DNA of 64,000 nt from Echria macrotheca (taxonomy: Eukaryota; Ascomycota; Sordariomycetes; Sordariales; Schizotheciaceae). Location: the NCBI GenBank assembly GCA_030411725.1, contig MU839829.1, positions 1,674,001 to 1,738,000 of the forward strand, given 5' to 3'. The translations under genes were made by a program, and so were the position numbers. Positions 1 to 11,283 of the stretch are shown in pieces; position 1 is the first letter of the stretch; every line of letters starts with the position of its first letter. Under the pieces are notes generated by a model. The model ran no database searches and had not been told where the DNA came from. It saw only the letters and a program-made list of their open reading frames with translations.

Positions 1-448
1 GTGCCGTATTTACGTTGCTGCTTCATGTGTATTGTAATAAAACCACTCCTCCCTTCCACCACTGTCGGCAGCTTTTCATCAGCCGGAACGAGAAAAAAAA
101 AGTGGTGCGTCGTTATGGTATCAAAGAGTTTTTTTGCATCGTAAGAGACCCAATCGGAGGACTGTGTGTGCCAGGCTCGTGACAAACAACAAGAAACAAA
201 ATAAAAAGAATGACGGGGGTATGATGCTTGCGATAGCTCCTCAGGAGGTATGCTGACGTAAGGTGGTGGCAGTGGGACGCCTAGAAAAAGGAAATCGCGC
301 AGCCGAGTGCACAACGCGCCGTGGTTCGCAGATAGCTCCATAATCCGTCTCGTCGCAGTCGGTTGTACGAGACAGAAACTCGTACGAGTCGGTCCCGCAC
401 GACAAATATCCGCAACTCCGCTCATGGTCCACAGCGGCCGACCTCAAG
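1..448. other. Intergenic, 3' side of the septin gene
   Basis: No coding frame here looks real. The stretch lies downstream of the minus-strand septin gene and probably holds its 3' untranslated region. It contains a short A-run near position 93 but no RNA gene or repeat that I can support. Confidence 0.6.
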
Positions 449-2022
449 CTATCGACGGACCTTGGATCCGTCTCGGTTCTTGAGCCTGCTCGTCCGCCAC
501 CCCTCATACCACTGCTCCCGGCTGGCCTCGCGAAGATCACCGCGCCACTCGCTAAAGACGGTGTTCTTCAGCTGCAGGAAATCGCAATGCTCCTCGTTAT
601 ACGGGTCTGCAAAGCCCCACGGGAACTGACGCCCTACGACACCCGGCTCGTAGATGTCCGGGCTGATGATGGACATGGGGATGAAGGGGATATCGTCTTC
701 CTTTGAGTCTTCCTCCGAGGCACCGTATCGGCGGACCGAGCCGCTCGACAGCCTCTTGGTTTTGGGTGAGGATTCCCGCCCCTGAATTGGAAGATCCGGT
801 TCGCCGGCACTATCGCTGTGCTCGAAATCCTCCTCGTCCTCTTCATCCTCCTCGACGATCTTGCTCGAGTCCGGAGTCGCATCGTCCTCATCGTCAAGAC
901 CGAGAGTCTCCAGGGGGTCGAGCCCTGCCTTCTTTACGCTGTCCCAGACCGTCTTCTTCAGAACCGTCATGTGCTTGGTCGTGATGGTGTCGGCCTTGGA
1001 GATGACGGGAATCACGGTTGTCTTGCCCTTCAACGTGCGCATGACTTGGAGATCAAGATCCTCATCCAGGCCTCCGAGAATCCGGGCATGCGGGTACTTT
1101 GACCCGTTCTGACCATTAGCTGCAGCGGCCGCCTTGGCGGTTGCGATATTCCGATCGAGCCGCGCAGGATCCAGGACCAGGAAGACGGCATGGATGTGGG
1201 TATCCTGTACGCCAGGCGATCTCACCACCTTCATTTCCTCGGCAAATGTCTCCTCAAATTTGCTCTCCAGAAAGCTGGCCATCTCCCGGAGTTGCAGATC
1301 CACCACGTTCTTCTCCAGCCCCTCCGAATCCCAGAGGGTCAGGCCAATCCGCTCGCTGTCGATCTCGGTCTCGAGGTAGTGGGGGATGAAGTTGCCGACC
1401 GGTGCCTTGGGCAGGAAATCTTCGTGATCGATGGTGCTCTTGGACCGCTTCTTTGCGGGGAGTGCTAGGGCGCTTTTCAGGAACTCGAGGAACGACGTCT
1501 TTCCAGAATTGGTCGTGCCGACAATCAGGATACTGTCATAGGTCAGCGCGCTATTTCCCTACCATGACAAACCACTTACTTGAACGGAGTGGGATCCTTT
1601 CTTCTCCGGACACGCCTGGGGCTGTTGATGGTGCTGACAGCGCTGCTCGCATAGCTGTACCTACCACGATGCGCCATGCTGCCAGTGTGGGCGTAGGGGT
1701 CGAAACCACCATGGGGAAGAGGTGGGGGGACATTGACGACCGATCGTGATGGTTCCATTGACGGACGAGGCGTGGCATTCGAGCCGTAATCGATCTTGCC
1801 AGAGGTGATCGAGATGGAATCCGCGCGTCCGTCGCCGCCGCCGATGCCTAGCTGAGGTGCAGGCGCTCCGTTGTAGAGGACGGGGAGGCGGGGAGGTGAT
1901 TTGGAGACGGACGCATCGCGCTGGCGCTGCAGCTCCTGCTCTCTGGCAGCCTGCTTCTTCAGGTCGCCGCTTTTGCTTCGACGCAGCAACATTCCGAGGC
2001 TTGAGCGACGAGGCGGGGTCAT
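449..2022 (-). CDS. Divergent septin-family GTPase, 2 exons, 508 aa
   Basis: Septins are GTP-binding proteins that form filaments and rings at the cell cortex and septa. Exon 1 is 1580-2022 and exon 2 is 449-1532, joined across a 47-bp GTAAGT...CAG intron (1533-1579); the join keeps frame and creates the start of the P-loop strand. Residues 1-147 are Ser/Pro-rich and look disordered. The G domain follows: Walker A GTTNSGKT at 153-160 and the septin-type G4 motif SKAD at 326-329. The expected G3 DTPG is replaced by DSEG at 216-219. An acidic, Ser-rich insert at about 361-428 separates the G4 part from the C-terminal portion, which begins IPFIPMSII and ends in a Trp-rich segment (EWRGDLREASREQWYEGW). 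No long C-terminal coiled coil is visible. The start is the first ATG of the open frame. P-loop plus SKAD make the family call solid; the septin subgroup is not assigned. Confidence 0.85.
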
Positions 2023-2211
2023 TTGTTCAAAAGGAGTGGATTTAGAAGAATTAGCTGCGACTTGTGCAGCATCAACTCCCGGCGTGTTTCAGCAGAAGCC
2101 GAGATGGATTGACGGGCTGAACTCGATGCACAGCTAGAGCGCCCGGTGAACGACTAGACGTGCAGCTCGCACGCGCCTGTCGGATCAATCAGCCCTGGTG
2201 GTCTCGGGGAA

Positions 2212-2265
2212 CGGTGGAAGCGACGGCTCGGTTGGAAGCGACAGCTGGGTTGGAAGCGACAGCTC
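2212..2265. repeat. 18-bp tandem repeat, 3 copies
   Basis: Three adjacent 18-bp units with core GGTTGGAAGCGACAGCT. The first copy has two substitutions; the other two differ only at the last base. It lies 190 bp upstream of the septin start codon, so it falls in that gene's leader or promoter. Confidence 0.85.
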
Positions 2266-5200
2266 GGTTTGCTACCTTTCGATGTGAGCTGGGACGACGT
2301 GTGAAACACAGTTTCACCGTCCGTTCTTCGTATGTCTAGTTGTCCGTCGTATCGGCTGTACTGCGATGCACCGGACGATGTGCTCGGATGTCGATCGCGG
2401 CGTCGGCTTTCTCGCAGGCGCGCGCGGATGAGAGACGTGGAATTGGATCTTGTCGTTACGACACAGAGATGCAATGGATGGGGAGTCGTAATCCAGCTGG
2501 GATACCAAGAAGTCTGGGAATTACCGCGTCAGCGAATTCAATGTTTTTCGGGAGCAGACCGGGCAATCGGATTGACGGCAAGATGGCTCTACGATTGGCG
2601 CTGCCAGTTTCCCGGTTGGAGCACGATTTCCGGATGAAGTCTATAGCTATGGCAGCTCGTCTCTGCACCTGTTCGTGGGCTTACGCTGGCCGAGCATATG
2701 GCCCCAGGCGGACGATTCGCAAGCAGCCAGGCTGGCGTCAATGTAAAATGAGATGAGCTTACCTAGCAAAGTCGCTTGTGACAAGCTCCAGTGGCGACCA
2801 GAAGGCAAACGGTGATGTCGTTGCTCGGACGGGCGACGCGGTTGTGGAGACTGGCTCGTGGGAGGGAATTGAAAGAAGGTCTGGGCCAACCGCAGAATAC
2901 CAGAAAAGGCAGAAAAAAGATCCAGGCTGTGGCCAAAAAAAGACGACAGCAAAGGTGACGATGTCTGCCGTCCGGGGTATAAACTGTACCGGCTGCCACC
3001 AGGATGGTCTGGTGAATCTCTGGGTAACAGCGGGAAGGATAGTGAAGAGGGGGGGCAGCAAAAAGGCGGCGCAAAAAGGGGGACAAGAACACGCGACGGC
3101 GACGCCAGTGAGAAAGGAGGATTAAAAAAAAAAAGTGGTCAATCACCCAAACGGTCGAGATGGATGGCCGGATTGGCCAGAGCTAGAGGTTGATTAGAGG
3201 GTCCGGGGATAGCGCGCCGCCCCAGGTACCTGCCCTTATTGCAGGGGAGAGAGCGGTGCTGCACCATGAAGCAAACGCCAAGCAAAGGACCACGCGAAAT
3301 TTTGGATGATACACTGCCTTGTCTCTGCTGCGAGATGAACCGTTGCTATAAACCTTTGGAAACTCCTCGACACATGCACACAGGATAGGAGTATGTCGTG
3401 GTGGTTTTCTAGAGTAGGTATGTAGTTATCTCTGATGTTCGATGTGGACCGCGAGCGAAAGAAGGAACCCCCTTGAAGTTGCAGCGGGAGGGCCCTCACA
3501 ACCCCCCTGCTTGGCTTTCAACCCACGACACATGCCCAACAGGATCAAATCGAATCGCCCAGCCACAGTCGTGGTCTTCTGCTGTGAACACCAGTCGGGT
3601 TTCCAAATGGGCGCCCATATTTTGACGGGGAAGTTTTTTCTTGTTCGACGTCACGGCGCGCTGACCTAGCTGGCCTGGCTTCATCAACCCTCCAATCCGC
3701 GACTCCCCCCTTAGCGGCTCCCGACGTCGTGTGTCCAGGTCGTGCGACAAAACCAGACGAGCCGACCACCAATGGCTTTGCGTGTCCGTTAAAACTGGCC
3801 GATCCCGTGATGCAAGCTTCCACTGGAGATGAAAGTCGTCCGTCCGGCGGGTGCAAGCCAGCGAGACGCCTGATGAAAAGTTCAGAGAGACTGTTTTAAC
3901 GAGGGATAATCCATCCACAGTCCTCTAAAGAGAGAGAGGGGGGAAAGAGAAAGAACCAGATTGTAGATATCCACGTAATCTCCAGTTTTGCAAGACAGTT
4001 CGCCGCCACGTGCTGGTGATGATTAAGGTTATCGATCGACTCTGAGCTCGGAGAGAGGAGGAATGCAGCCTGCCTTCTCTCCGATCTTCCAGAAAAGCTC
4101 AGAGGGTAGTTAGTACATAACTAGTGTAGGGGAAGATTCTCTCTCCCCTGATCTGCAACAGCACAGAGCAGCAGCCCAACAAAAAGCACAGATTTAGATC
4201 GCCGTTGCGTTGCATTAAGTAGGGAACTAGAATCTTGCAGCGATTCGATTCCACGGCATTGCCTTCTTTGGGGTTTTACTCATAGAAAACCTGCTCTTCG
4301 AGGCTTGCTGCTGTTGCTGCATGAGAAAGCTGAGGGAGCCCACCCACCCGTTCACTTCCAGAGGAAGGATCAGACCCCTGGGGACCACTGGGGGGCCCGA
4401 ACAGGGTGGGGGCAGTTAGCGCGTGTTTCAGACCAAGACATCCCCAGAAGCTGTCTGGTTCCACACAGTGCTTTCCAGGGGAAAGAAAGACGCGACCACC
4501 AACGCGTCTGTCTGGGGCACGTGAGCGGAGGAGCCCGGTGTGGGACAACTCTGTCCTTCCGGCCCCACAAAGCCGTGACCTCCGGTTCGGCTCCGTACTT
4601 ACCCCAGATTTGGGCCGTTGGAGACCATGGATGTTGCCTGTTGACACGTTCTAAATTTACCTGGGACCGGAGGATTATCACATGCAACAGCGGCGTCGCC
4701 CAAATTCACGACCTCATCTGTTTTGTCCTCCTATATTTGTCATTTCTCTTGGATAATCGAGATCTTGCGCACACCACGGACAACTGGTGTCATTCACGGT
4801 CTATCCCCCATGGCTGAATACCGGGTACAGGCAGCCCATATAGACTCATTTCCAGATGGCGCCGGGAAGAACTTGACCGGGCTTCATCGAGACAGGGGTT
4901 GATGCCGACCGAGAACGCGCCCAAGTCATGCCTGATAAGGATATTGCAGATAGGGCTGTTGTAAAAGGCTGCATGCCTTGTGACATTGCAGTACCCCTCT
5001 TCTCTCATGGTGGAGATATCGTCTAGCTCTGTAGGCCATCAGATATCGTTTGCCACAGCCCATCTCAAACCCGGACCATAGAAGAAGCGGCGGCTTGCCG
5101 GAGGCACCGGCTGCAACGAAACAGCACCAGCCCCATCTGTAGTCCTACCGAGCCTCCTCATCACCGATAGTCTTCCGCCGTCAATCTCGTCTCAGGAGAT

Positions 5201-6487
5201 AACGGCTATCCGTGAGGAGAGAGTTGCATCATGTCCACATGATGACATCAAGACTGTTGACCCATCCCTCGAGCATAGCCGTGGGCAGCATTCAGATAGA
5301 AAGACTCCCTTTGCTCGAGGCTCCTCCGCCAGTGGTCCATTCAGATGTGCCGGCCGCATGCAGCGTGCAGCTCTGTAGGTAGGATAGCGTCCTCGGATGT
5401 CTGCCCCGTGCCCGCAGCAGCAGCGGGCCCTATGAGCCGCCGAGGTATCCTGGATGCATCTGGGTGTCTGCAAAAGTGCCTTCGACCAGAAATTCAACCG
5501 AAGGCCACCACGGCCAGTCGGTGCCTTGCCTGCCCGTACCCGCCACCTCACTTCCCCGTGAGGATCGATATCAACTTGGTACCGAAAATCCTTTGCGAGA
5601 GCAGAAAGCCCATTCTCAGAACCATACTCGTCGGCCGTTTCTCGTCACAATATGATAGAAGTCCAACCCTCTGCGCCTGGTGGGATGTCCGACAGCGAGA
5701 CTGCCGTGGCTTGTTTATCTCATCCTCGGATACCACTTATGGTTTCCCTAGCGCCGGCGCCGGCCGCGAACGGCCTCCGCAGCGTGCCGGACTTCTCGCG
5801 ACAAGTAGGTACCTGGTCCAGGCGGTTCCCCCGGGCAGGCCGGGTGAATAGGTATCCTTCGGCCCACTTATCTAGCAAAATGAATAACCATGTGCAGCTC
5901 GACAGGTCATCAACCGGAGTCGATACGAGACGCCTGAGGGTTTCCAGCATGTGCAATCTGTAATCTCGCGCGTAATCATGTCCCGGCCGGGGAGTAGACG
6001 ACGCAGGCGACACGGATCGGACATCCAGACAGCCACATCCCCCAATCAGAGCGAGACGAGTCGATTAGCTCGTCGTGTCGCGGGTCCGGACCCGGGGAAC
6101 CATAATCTCTATCAAAAGCAAAAATTCGGACTGGTACCTCGTGTAAGTTGAAATCGGAATTGTCAGCAACGGTCGCGGAGAAGCGACCATCACCCATCCT
6201 CAGCATGCCGAACCGATTGGTTAAGAATGGCTGCCCATTTGTTGCTTTCCTGTGCTTCTAATGCGATGACAAGGGTACGAGAAGCGTTTCAAGCGGGAAT
6301 TCCGTGATCTGTCAATCTGATCCCGTCCGCTCACAGTAGGATCCACCTCAACAAAGCCGGTTGAGTCGAATTGTAAGCTTGACAAGGGCGTGTCGATCAG
6401 AAGGCTGGAAGATCCCGACTTTCGGCAGGTCTACGACAGCCCTTGGACGGTGAAGAGACGACCTCGATTGATTAATGGTGGGAAGGC

Positions 6488-6571
6488 GGCTTTTTGTAGA
6501 TTCTGTCGTGCAAGGCGGGAAAGAAAACGGGCTTTTTGTATATTCTGTCGTGCAATGGCGGGAAAGAAAAC
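6488..6571. repeat. Tandem duplication of about 42 bp
   Basis: Two nearly identical adjacent units start GGCTTTTTGTA and end GGCGGGAAAGAAAAC (6488-6528 and 6530-6571). They differ by one substitution and one inserted T. The segment is intergenic, about 1 kb upstream of the bZIP start codon. Confidence 0.85.
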
Positions 6572-7422
6572 ACGGTCCAAGTGTCTCGACTTTGGAAGGG
6601 GGGGACGGGGTTTGACCCTTGCCAAGCAAACGCCAGCGGGAGAGCGACCCTGGGCGGCGAGGTCGGTGTACTCTAGAATCGAAGAGAGTACTAGACTCAC
6701 GCGGGATGACGTAGAAATTCGTAGGACCCTGCATTCGAGACACGACCCCCGCTCAAGCTAGCCAAAACATGTCCACCACACCATTGGGAATGTTGAGAGC
6801 CAGAGAAGCTTCATCGGTAGCAGAGGCGACAAACACTTGTTGTTCTGGTCTGGCCCGCGAGACAAAGGGTGCAATTTATCGAGTCCACGGGGTTGGCGAA
6901 TCGGATCCCTTCCTAGATGGAATCAAACTTGTACAGTATTGGTTGATTGTTCGACGATTGTGTGCCTGCTCTTCTTGGGGTGGAAGACCGAGGCGCGCTC
7001 TCGGAGGGCCCCTCCGCCCGCCGCGCGTGTAGCCGCGTAGATTTGATATCGACTGGCGGCAGTGCTGGACCCGCAGAAGGCTCTCAAGGTTGGTTCCGCT
7101 CTAGAAGATGCCGAAAGGGATTCCGGTTCTCATGCAGGCTGGCTCTGCCAATCCTTCATATCCATAACTCGGGCCCGAATCAACGTCCGTTCCATACCCA
7201 GGGACATCGTGATGGAAGACTCCTAGGGCCAAAGCATCCGTAGAGGAACTTCGCCACATATTTCCCTAGGGCTGTGTCTCGTAGGGCTCGTAGGGCGGGC
7301 TGCAACAGGGAAGCGAAGGGTAGAAAAGTGGCCTTGACACTCCCTCGACCTCAAGCACGCATCCACTGAGAAATCTGAACACCCAGAGGAGGTGGATTCA
7401 TCCAACAGCAAGTCATCCGTCC

Positions 7423-7719
7423 ATGTGTGCAGTTATGCTCATGCCTTCCAGGGGCTGGCCTGCTAATGTGCTTTGCTTGTCGTGTAGGCACCGTGAACCA
7501 CAGCCCCCCACTCTTTTCATCGACGGTGGACGAAAAGGGGCGCCGTCAGCAAGTCTTCAACTTCTAACCATTATCTTTTCTCCCCGTCTGGCCAGGGATG
7601 GTCGATGTCGCCCGCGATGGTTGCGATGGGGAGCTCTTTGCGGAGGACACCGGGCATTCGTTCTGGATGCCGGCCGGAACATATGGGACATGGTCGTCAA
7701 TACCGACGACAATGGATGA
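7423..7719 (+). promoter_or_regulatory. Upstream open frame overlapping the bZIP start
   Basis: An ATG at 7423 opens a 98-codon frame that runs past the proposed bZIP start at 7598 in a different frame and stops at 7719. If the leader is unspliced here, ribosomes starting at this ATG would miss the main start, as in known uORF control of ATF4/GCN4-type bZIP genes. An intron in the leader could remove it. The transcript start is unknown, so this is only a candidate. Confidence 0.3.
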
Positions 7720-8761
7720 GACATGGCATTCAATACCGGTGCCATCTGGAGAAGAATATGGGAGCGCGTATCCTGCTGAAGCTTTGGACTTGGGGCATCC
7801 CGATCTGTCCCTCAAGGATGAAGACTACCCGAGGCTCGGCGTGGACGGTTCGTGGGTGGGTACCCCTTCGGCGACAACAACGTACGCGTTTGGGCTTCCT
7901 CCGCGAGCTTATGATGGCCAGACGCCGTGCTATGGCTCCTATGTAGACTCCATATCGAGTCAGACGCATTCAAGCAGTCTCTCCAGGGGGTCTTACTCGA
8001 GCGATGGAGGGCTTGTCGTTGCTGATAGCTCCCAACAAGCACAAAGCCTCATGTGGCCGATCACTCCGCCCACCAACACCGACACCCAATCGCTGTCGTC
8101 GACGGCAGATCTAGCTTCTGCACAGGCGGTCCGGGCCGGCAAGGACAAGGGGCCGAGAAAGAGGGGGCGCCCGCGGCTGTACGACGAGGACGGTACACGG
8201 AGGGAACGTGGGCCACCAACCAAAGTCCTCAAGTCGTCGACGGCAGCACTGGCGGCAGCCGCCAGAGCCCAATCACCACCATCCAAGGCGCCGTACCCGC
8301 TCGACCCTGGTCGGGATCATCCATCCATCGGCACTGCATCCGGCAGTCACCCTCGTCGGCGGGCCTCGAAGGACGAAGCTACAGACCTCGCTCGGATCCG
8401 CGATCGAAACAAGATGGCGGCATCGCGGTACCGCCAGAAGACGCAGGAGAGCATAGCGAGGGCCGAGGAAGAGGAGCGGATCGTGGCAGGAAAGCGCCAG
8501 ACATTGCTCGCACAAGCGAGCCAGCTGCGGGAGGAAGTGTTCCACCTGAAGAACGAGTTGCTGCACCAGGCCAGCTGCGGGTGTCCTTTGATTCAAGATT
8601 ACCTGTCAAGAGCAGCAGCAGCAGCGCCCATCCATGGAGTCCATGGAGTCCATGGCGGAGGCATCCTGACCAGCGGCACGGGAATGGTGCGTGGCGTGGG
8701 CTGTCTCATCGGGGTATCGCCACCGGTGACGTCTCCAGATGAATACCAGAGCCTCCCCTAA
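7598..8761 (+). CDS. bZIP transcription factor, ATF/CREB-like, 387 aa
   Basis: A single-exon nuclear DNA-binding protein. The basic region lies at about 266-284 and carries the bZIP signature RDRNKMAASRYRQK (N-x7-R spacing). A leucine-zipper coiled coil follows at about 285-325, ending in a CGCPLIQDYL segment. Upstream, KRGRPR at 188-193 resembles an AT-hook or nuclear-localisation signal, and residues 1-180 are Ser/Thr/Gly-rich like an activation region. The C-terminal tail is short and Ala/Gly/His-rich. The ATG at 7598 is the first in frame; M24 is a possible alternative start, and CCAG just before the ATG could be the acceptor of an unseen leader intron. The bZIP call is secure. The exact regulator type and target genes cannot be read from sequence. 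Confidence 0.85.
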   Translation: MVDVARDGCDGELFAEDTGHSFWMPAGTYGTWSSIPTTMDETWHSIPVPSGEEYGSAYPAEALDLGHPDLSLKDEDYPRLGVDGSWVGTPSATTTYAFGLPPRAYDGQTPCYGSYVDSISSQTHSSSLSRGSYSSDGGLVVADSSQQAQSLMWPITPPTNTDTQSLSSTADLASAQAVRAGKDKGPRKRGRPRLYDEDGTRRERGPPTKVLKSSTAALAAAARAQSPPSKAPYPLDPGRDHPSIGTASGSHPRRRASKDEATDLARIRDRNKMAASRYRQKTQESIARAEEEERIVAGKRQTLLAQASQLREEVFHLKNELLHQASCGCPLIQDYLSRAAAAAPIHGVHGVHGGGILTSGTGMVRGVGCLIGVSPPVTSPDEYQSLP

Positions 8762-10504
8762 CATCGGAAGCCATGGGTTATGCAATGGGTTGATATCAAA
8801 GACACTCGGTGGAGAGGGCGGGTGGTCTGTTCTGGCCGATGGACGAAGAATTGATCGGAGTCGGACGCGCCTCTGTCGATGGCGGCAGCCGACTTTGCGA
8901 TGAGGAAAGGACAAAAAAATCAGGAATCTGTGCGGACTGTTTTGTTGGGTGGCCATCGTTTCTCGGATTTTAGTTCACCGTTCTCCACTGGCAACTAGGC
9001 CGCTCTTTCCATTGTGGTACACCGTAAAAGTCCGCAGTTGCGTTTTCGGCTCGCCTCTGGAAACGCAACCTGAAGGCTTGGATTTGGGCAGTTAGGTGTT
9101 TGAGCAGTTCGTCCCCTTCTTTGACTACGGACAACCCGTATTGGTCCGAGAGGGACTCCGTAACAAATAGATAACAAGATAGATAGGACATGGGGCACGG
9201 ACGGCTCTGCAGTTGGAGCTCTCTGTGACGCAACAACCCCCACATACGGAAAAAGGGGCTTAAAATATTTCGACATTAATAAAAAGGGCCGGATCGTGCT
9301 TTGGATTTAATACATCTGATTTTTCCCCGTGTGTCAGACGCTAGGATGGCGGCATGTTTTCATAAAAAAATCAAAGAAATCAACTGGGCCAGCTCACAAA
9401 CGCAAGTTCAGCCTTTTACCGTCCAGTCGCCCCCTCCCCCCCGTGGATGCGAAGCCCATGGGGCCTTTCCTTAGTGCCACAGCGGAGCGACCGGTCCGGT
9501 CCGCCAGTGGATGATGGATGAATCATAGAAGGCTAGACAGATGACACGGCAGTGGCAGACAATGTCTCGATGAAATCTCTTGAACTCCTAGGTCGCTGAC
9601 ACACTCGATCGGAAAGCGGGATTAATTGGTGTGTCAGCGTCGGGGCGGCCCTATCAAGTCCTGTGCAACCTTTCAATCGCGAAGAAATAAGGAATAAGCC
9701 TTCGGTGTGGATGGTTGCGACGGAGGCGTCACGCCGACCGGCTCTCATCTCCGGCTCCGATGCAATCCCCACAATTCAGACCTCTTGGAAGGAAGCCTGG
9801 GCGATCCACACCGACACACCGATCCTGAGTACTGGACATAGCCGGCATAGACCTTGGCGCGCCCGCCACCTGGCTTTCTTATCCCTACTGCTGCTAAATA
9901 ATATCAACCTCGCCTCGACAGCCCCTTTAACTTGAGATCTGAAAGACTTGAGGTAAGGATGCTTGTTTTGTGGAAGAGGACAAGCGAGCCTGTGGCTGGC
10001 TGAGTACAGTGCCTTGGGTCCTTTCGCGCCTTCCATCTTGCCCGGGTGCTCCTTCCTGGCCTGACAGATATCTTCAGCTTCTGTTGAATACCCCTCTCTA
10101 TGCATGCCTCATGACGCCGAGAACGGATAGACGTTCAGCACCGACTATGCGACTACTACAAGCATGCTGTCTGTTGTATGACGTCGTGTAACATATATGT
10201 CCCGGAGTTAAGCTTGGGGTACAGCACCTCGGTCTAGATCTCGGTATCAGAGATCTAGAACTAGTTTACGTTACCTCCCAAGTATCGGGAAACGGTACCG
10301 TAGTGTTGTCGATCTTTTCCCGTCCAGCTATTCTTGGCTTTCTACGGACATTCTGTTCCCCCAAGACAGTTTATTTCCGGAATGGTTTTCCGATATACCT
10401 TACGTATCCTGGCAACCGGGTCTGGCTCGACTAGTCGCGATCCTGGGGCCCTGGCCCAGATCGTGCTGGCATATAGCCACGGTTGGGATTCCAAGGTGCC
10501 GACC
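8762..10504. other. Intergenic region between bZIP gene and small unknown gene
   Basis: The first part is the bZIP 3' flank. The small gene at 10505-10894 is on the minus strand, so this is a convergent (3'-3') space. It holds a 10-bp-arm hairpin at 10233-10259, listed separately. No coding frame is convincing. Confidence 0.5.
10233..10259. repeat. Perfect inverted repeat, 10-bp arms, 7-nt loop
   Basis: TCTAGATCTC at 10233-10242 is the exact reverse complement of GAGATCTAGA at 10250-10259, with loop GGTATCA. It sits in the space where the bZIP gene and the minus-strand gene at 10505-10894 converge. It could form a hairpin in RNA or DNA; no function is assigned. Confidence 0.75.
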
Positions 10505-10894
10505 TTAGAATTCTGGCAATCCTTTTGAAAGCTGGCTCAATTGGGTGTGGTCCTTGATGGTGGCGATAGGGTCGCCAAAGAAGTCATCATCTTCACTGTC
10601 GCGGAACTGGTCTAGGTTGATCAGGCCAGCCAGAACGATGGGGCGAGACTCCTTGCGCTCTTGCTGGGCGCTGCTGGGCGACGGCTTCGTCTGCTTCGGC
10701 GGGCTAGGAAACGTCGAGTTGCCAATCTGGCGCAAGACCTCCGGGAACTGCGAGCTGTCCTGGCGCTTGATCTGAAGCGACTCGCCGCCGGGAATCTCGA
10801 GGTCATCAACCCAGTTCCACAAAACTCCTTGAATCTCGATGCCGAACAGGGTTGCAGCAAACTTACGTAGTGAGCACTCGACATTCTTTTCCAT
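10505..10894 (-). CDS. Small protein of unknown function, about 129 aa
   Basis: I do not recognise this family. The frame looks genuinely coding: codons are mostly C/G-ending through the middle, composition is balanced, and no opposing frame is as good. The start used is the ATG at 10894; the open frame also extends eight codons further upstream from a GTG. The first 40 residues include a hydrophobic/aromatic stretch (GIEIQGVLWNWVDDLEIP). A Ser/Pro/Lys-rich linker follows, then an acidic segment DSEDDDFFGDP, and the protein ends LPEF. No signal peptide or membrane span is apparent. It lies in tandem with the ADCK-like gene, 389 bp downstream of that gene's stop. A CGTAAGT near codon 10 could be a splice donor, so it may be one exon of a longer or differently spliced gene. 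Confidence 0.5.
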   Translation of the reverse strand: MEKNVECSLRKFAATLFGIEIQGVLWNWVDDLEIPGGESLQIKRQDSSQFPEVLRQIGNSTFPSPPKQTKPSPSSAQQERKESRPIVLAGLINLDQFRDSEDDDFFGDPIATIKDHTQLSQLSKGLPEF

Positions 10895-11283
10895 CGGAAA
10901 TTTCCCACCGGGGGTCACGCGAACCTAGGTATTCACCGTATTCATAGATACCTACCCAGGATAGGCCGTCCATGTATCCTTCCAGATAGATTCCATATAG
11001 AAACCCATGTGTATATATGCATATGCTCCGTGCCATCTAAACCTAGGTACCACCATTCTATCCCGTACTGTACAATAAGGGGAGTGTGGTACCCATACTC
11101 ACCCCAGCCTCCTTGTGTATAAACACCGCAACGCCCCCATCCCCGTCTACTAACAAAAACAAAAATAGGAGGGGGTATCTGTTCCACGCAGAGCTACTCG
11201 TACATCCTCACCAATCCACCACAAAACGATAACAGCATACTCATACACCCACAGTGACAAAAAAAGAAGAGACAGAAGAGAAA
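10895..11283. other. Intergenic, 3' flank of the ADCK-like gene
   Basis: On the minus (coding) strand this stretch is T/G-rich, as are other 3' flanks in the window. It holds two ACCTAGGT palindromes (10923-10930 and 11041-11048). It probably contains the ADCK 3' untranslated region and the promoter of the small gene. Confidence 0.5.

Larger units (their letters stand above)
2023..7597. other. 5.6-kb gene-free region
   Basis: This lies between the 5' end of the septin gene and the bZIP gene. Open frames here are short, overlap each other on both strands and lack domains or consistent codon use. Two small tandem duplications (2212-2265 and 6488-6571) are listed separately. The right end presumably contains the bZIP promoter and leader. 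I see no tRNA, rRNA or transposon. Confidence 0.55.

Noticed and set aside
6321..6333. TCCCGTCCGCTCA, identical to part of fungal 5S rRNA
   Set aside because: Only 13 bases match; flanking sequence does not form the rest of a 5S gene.
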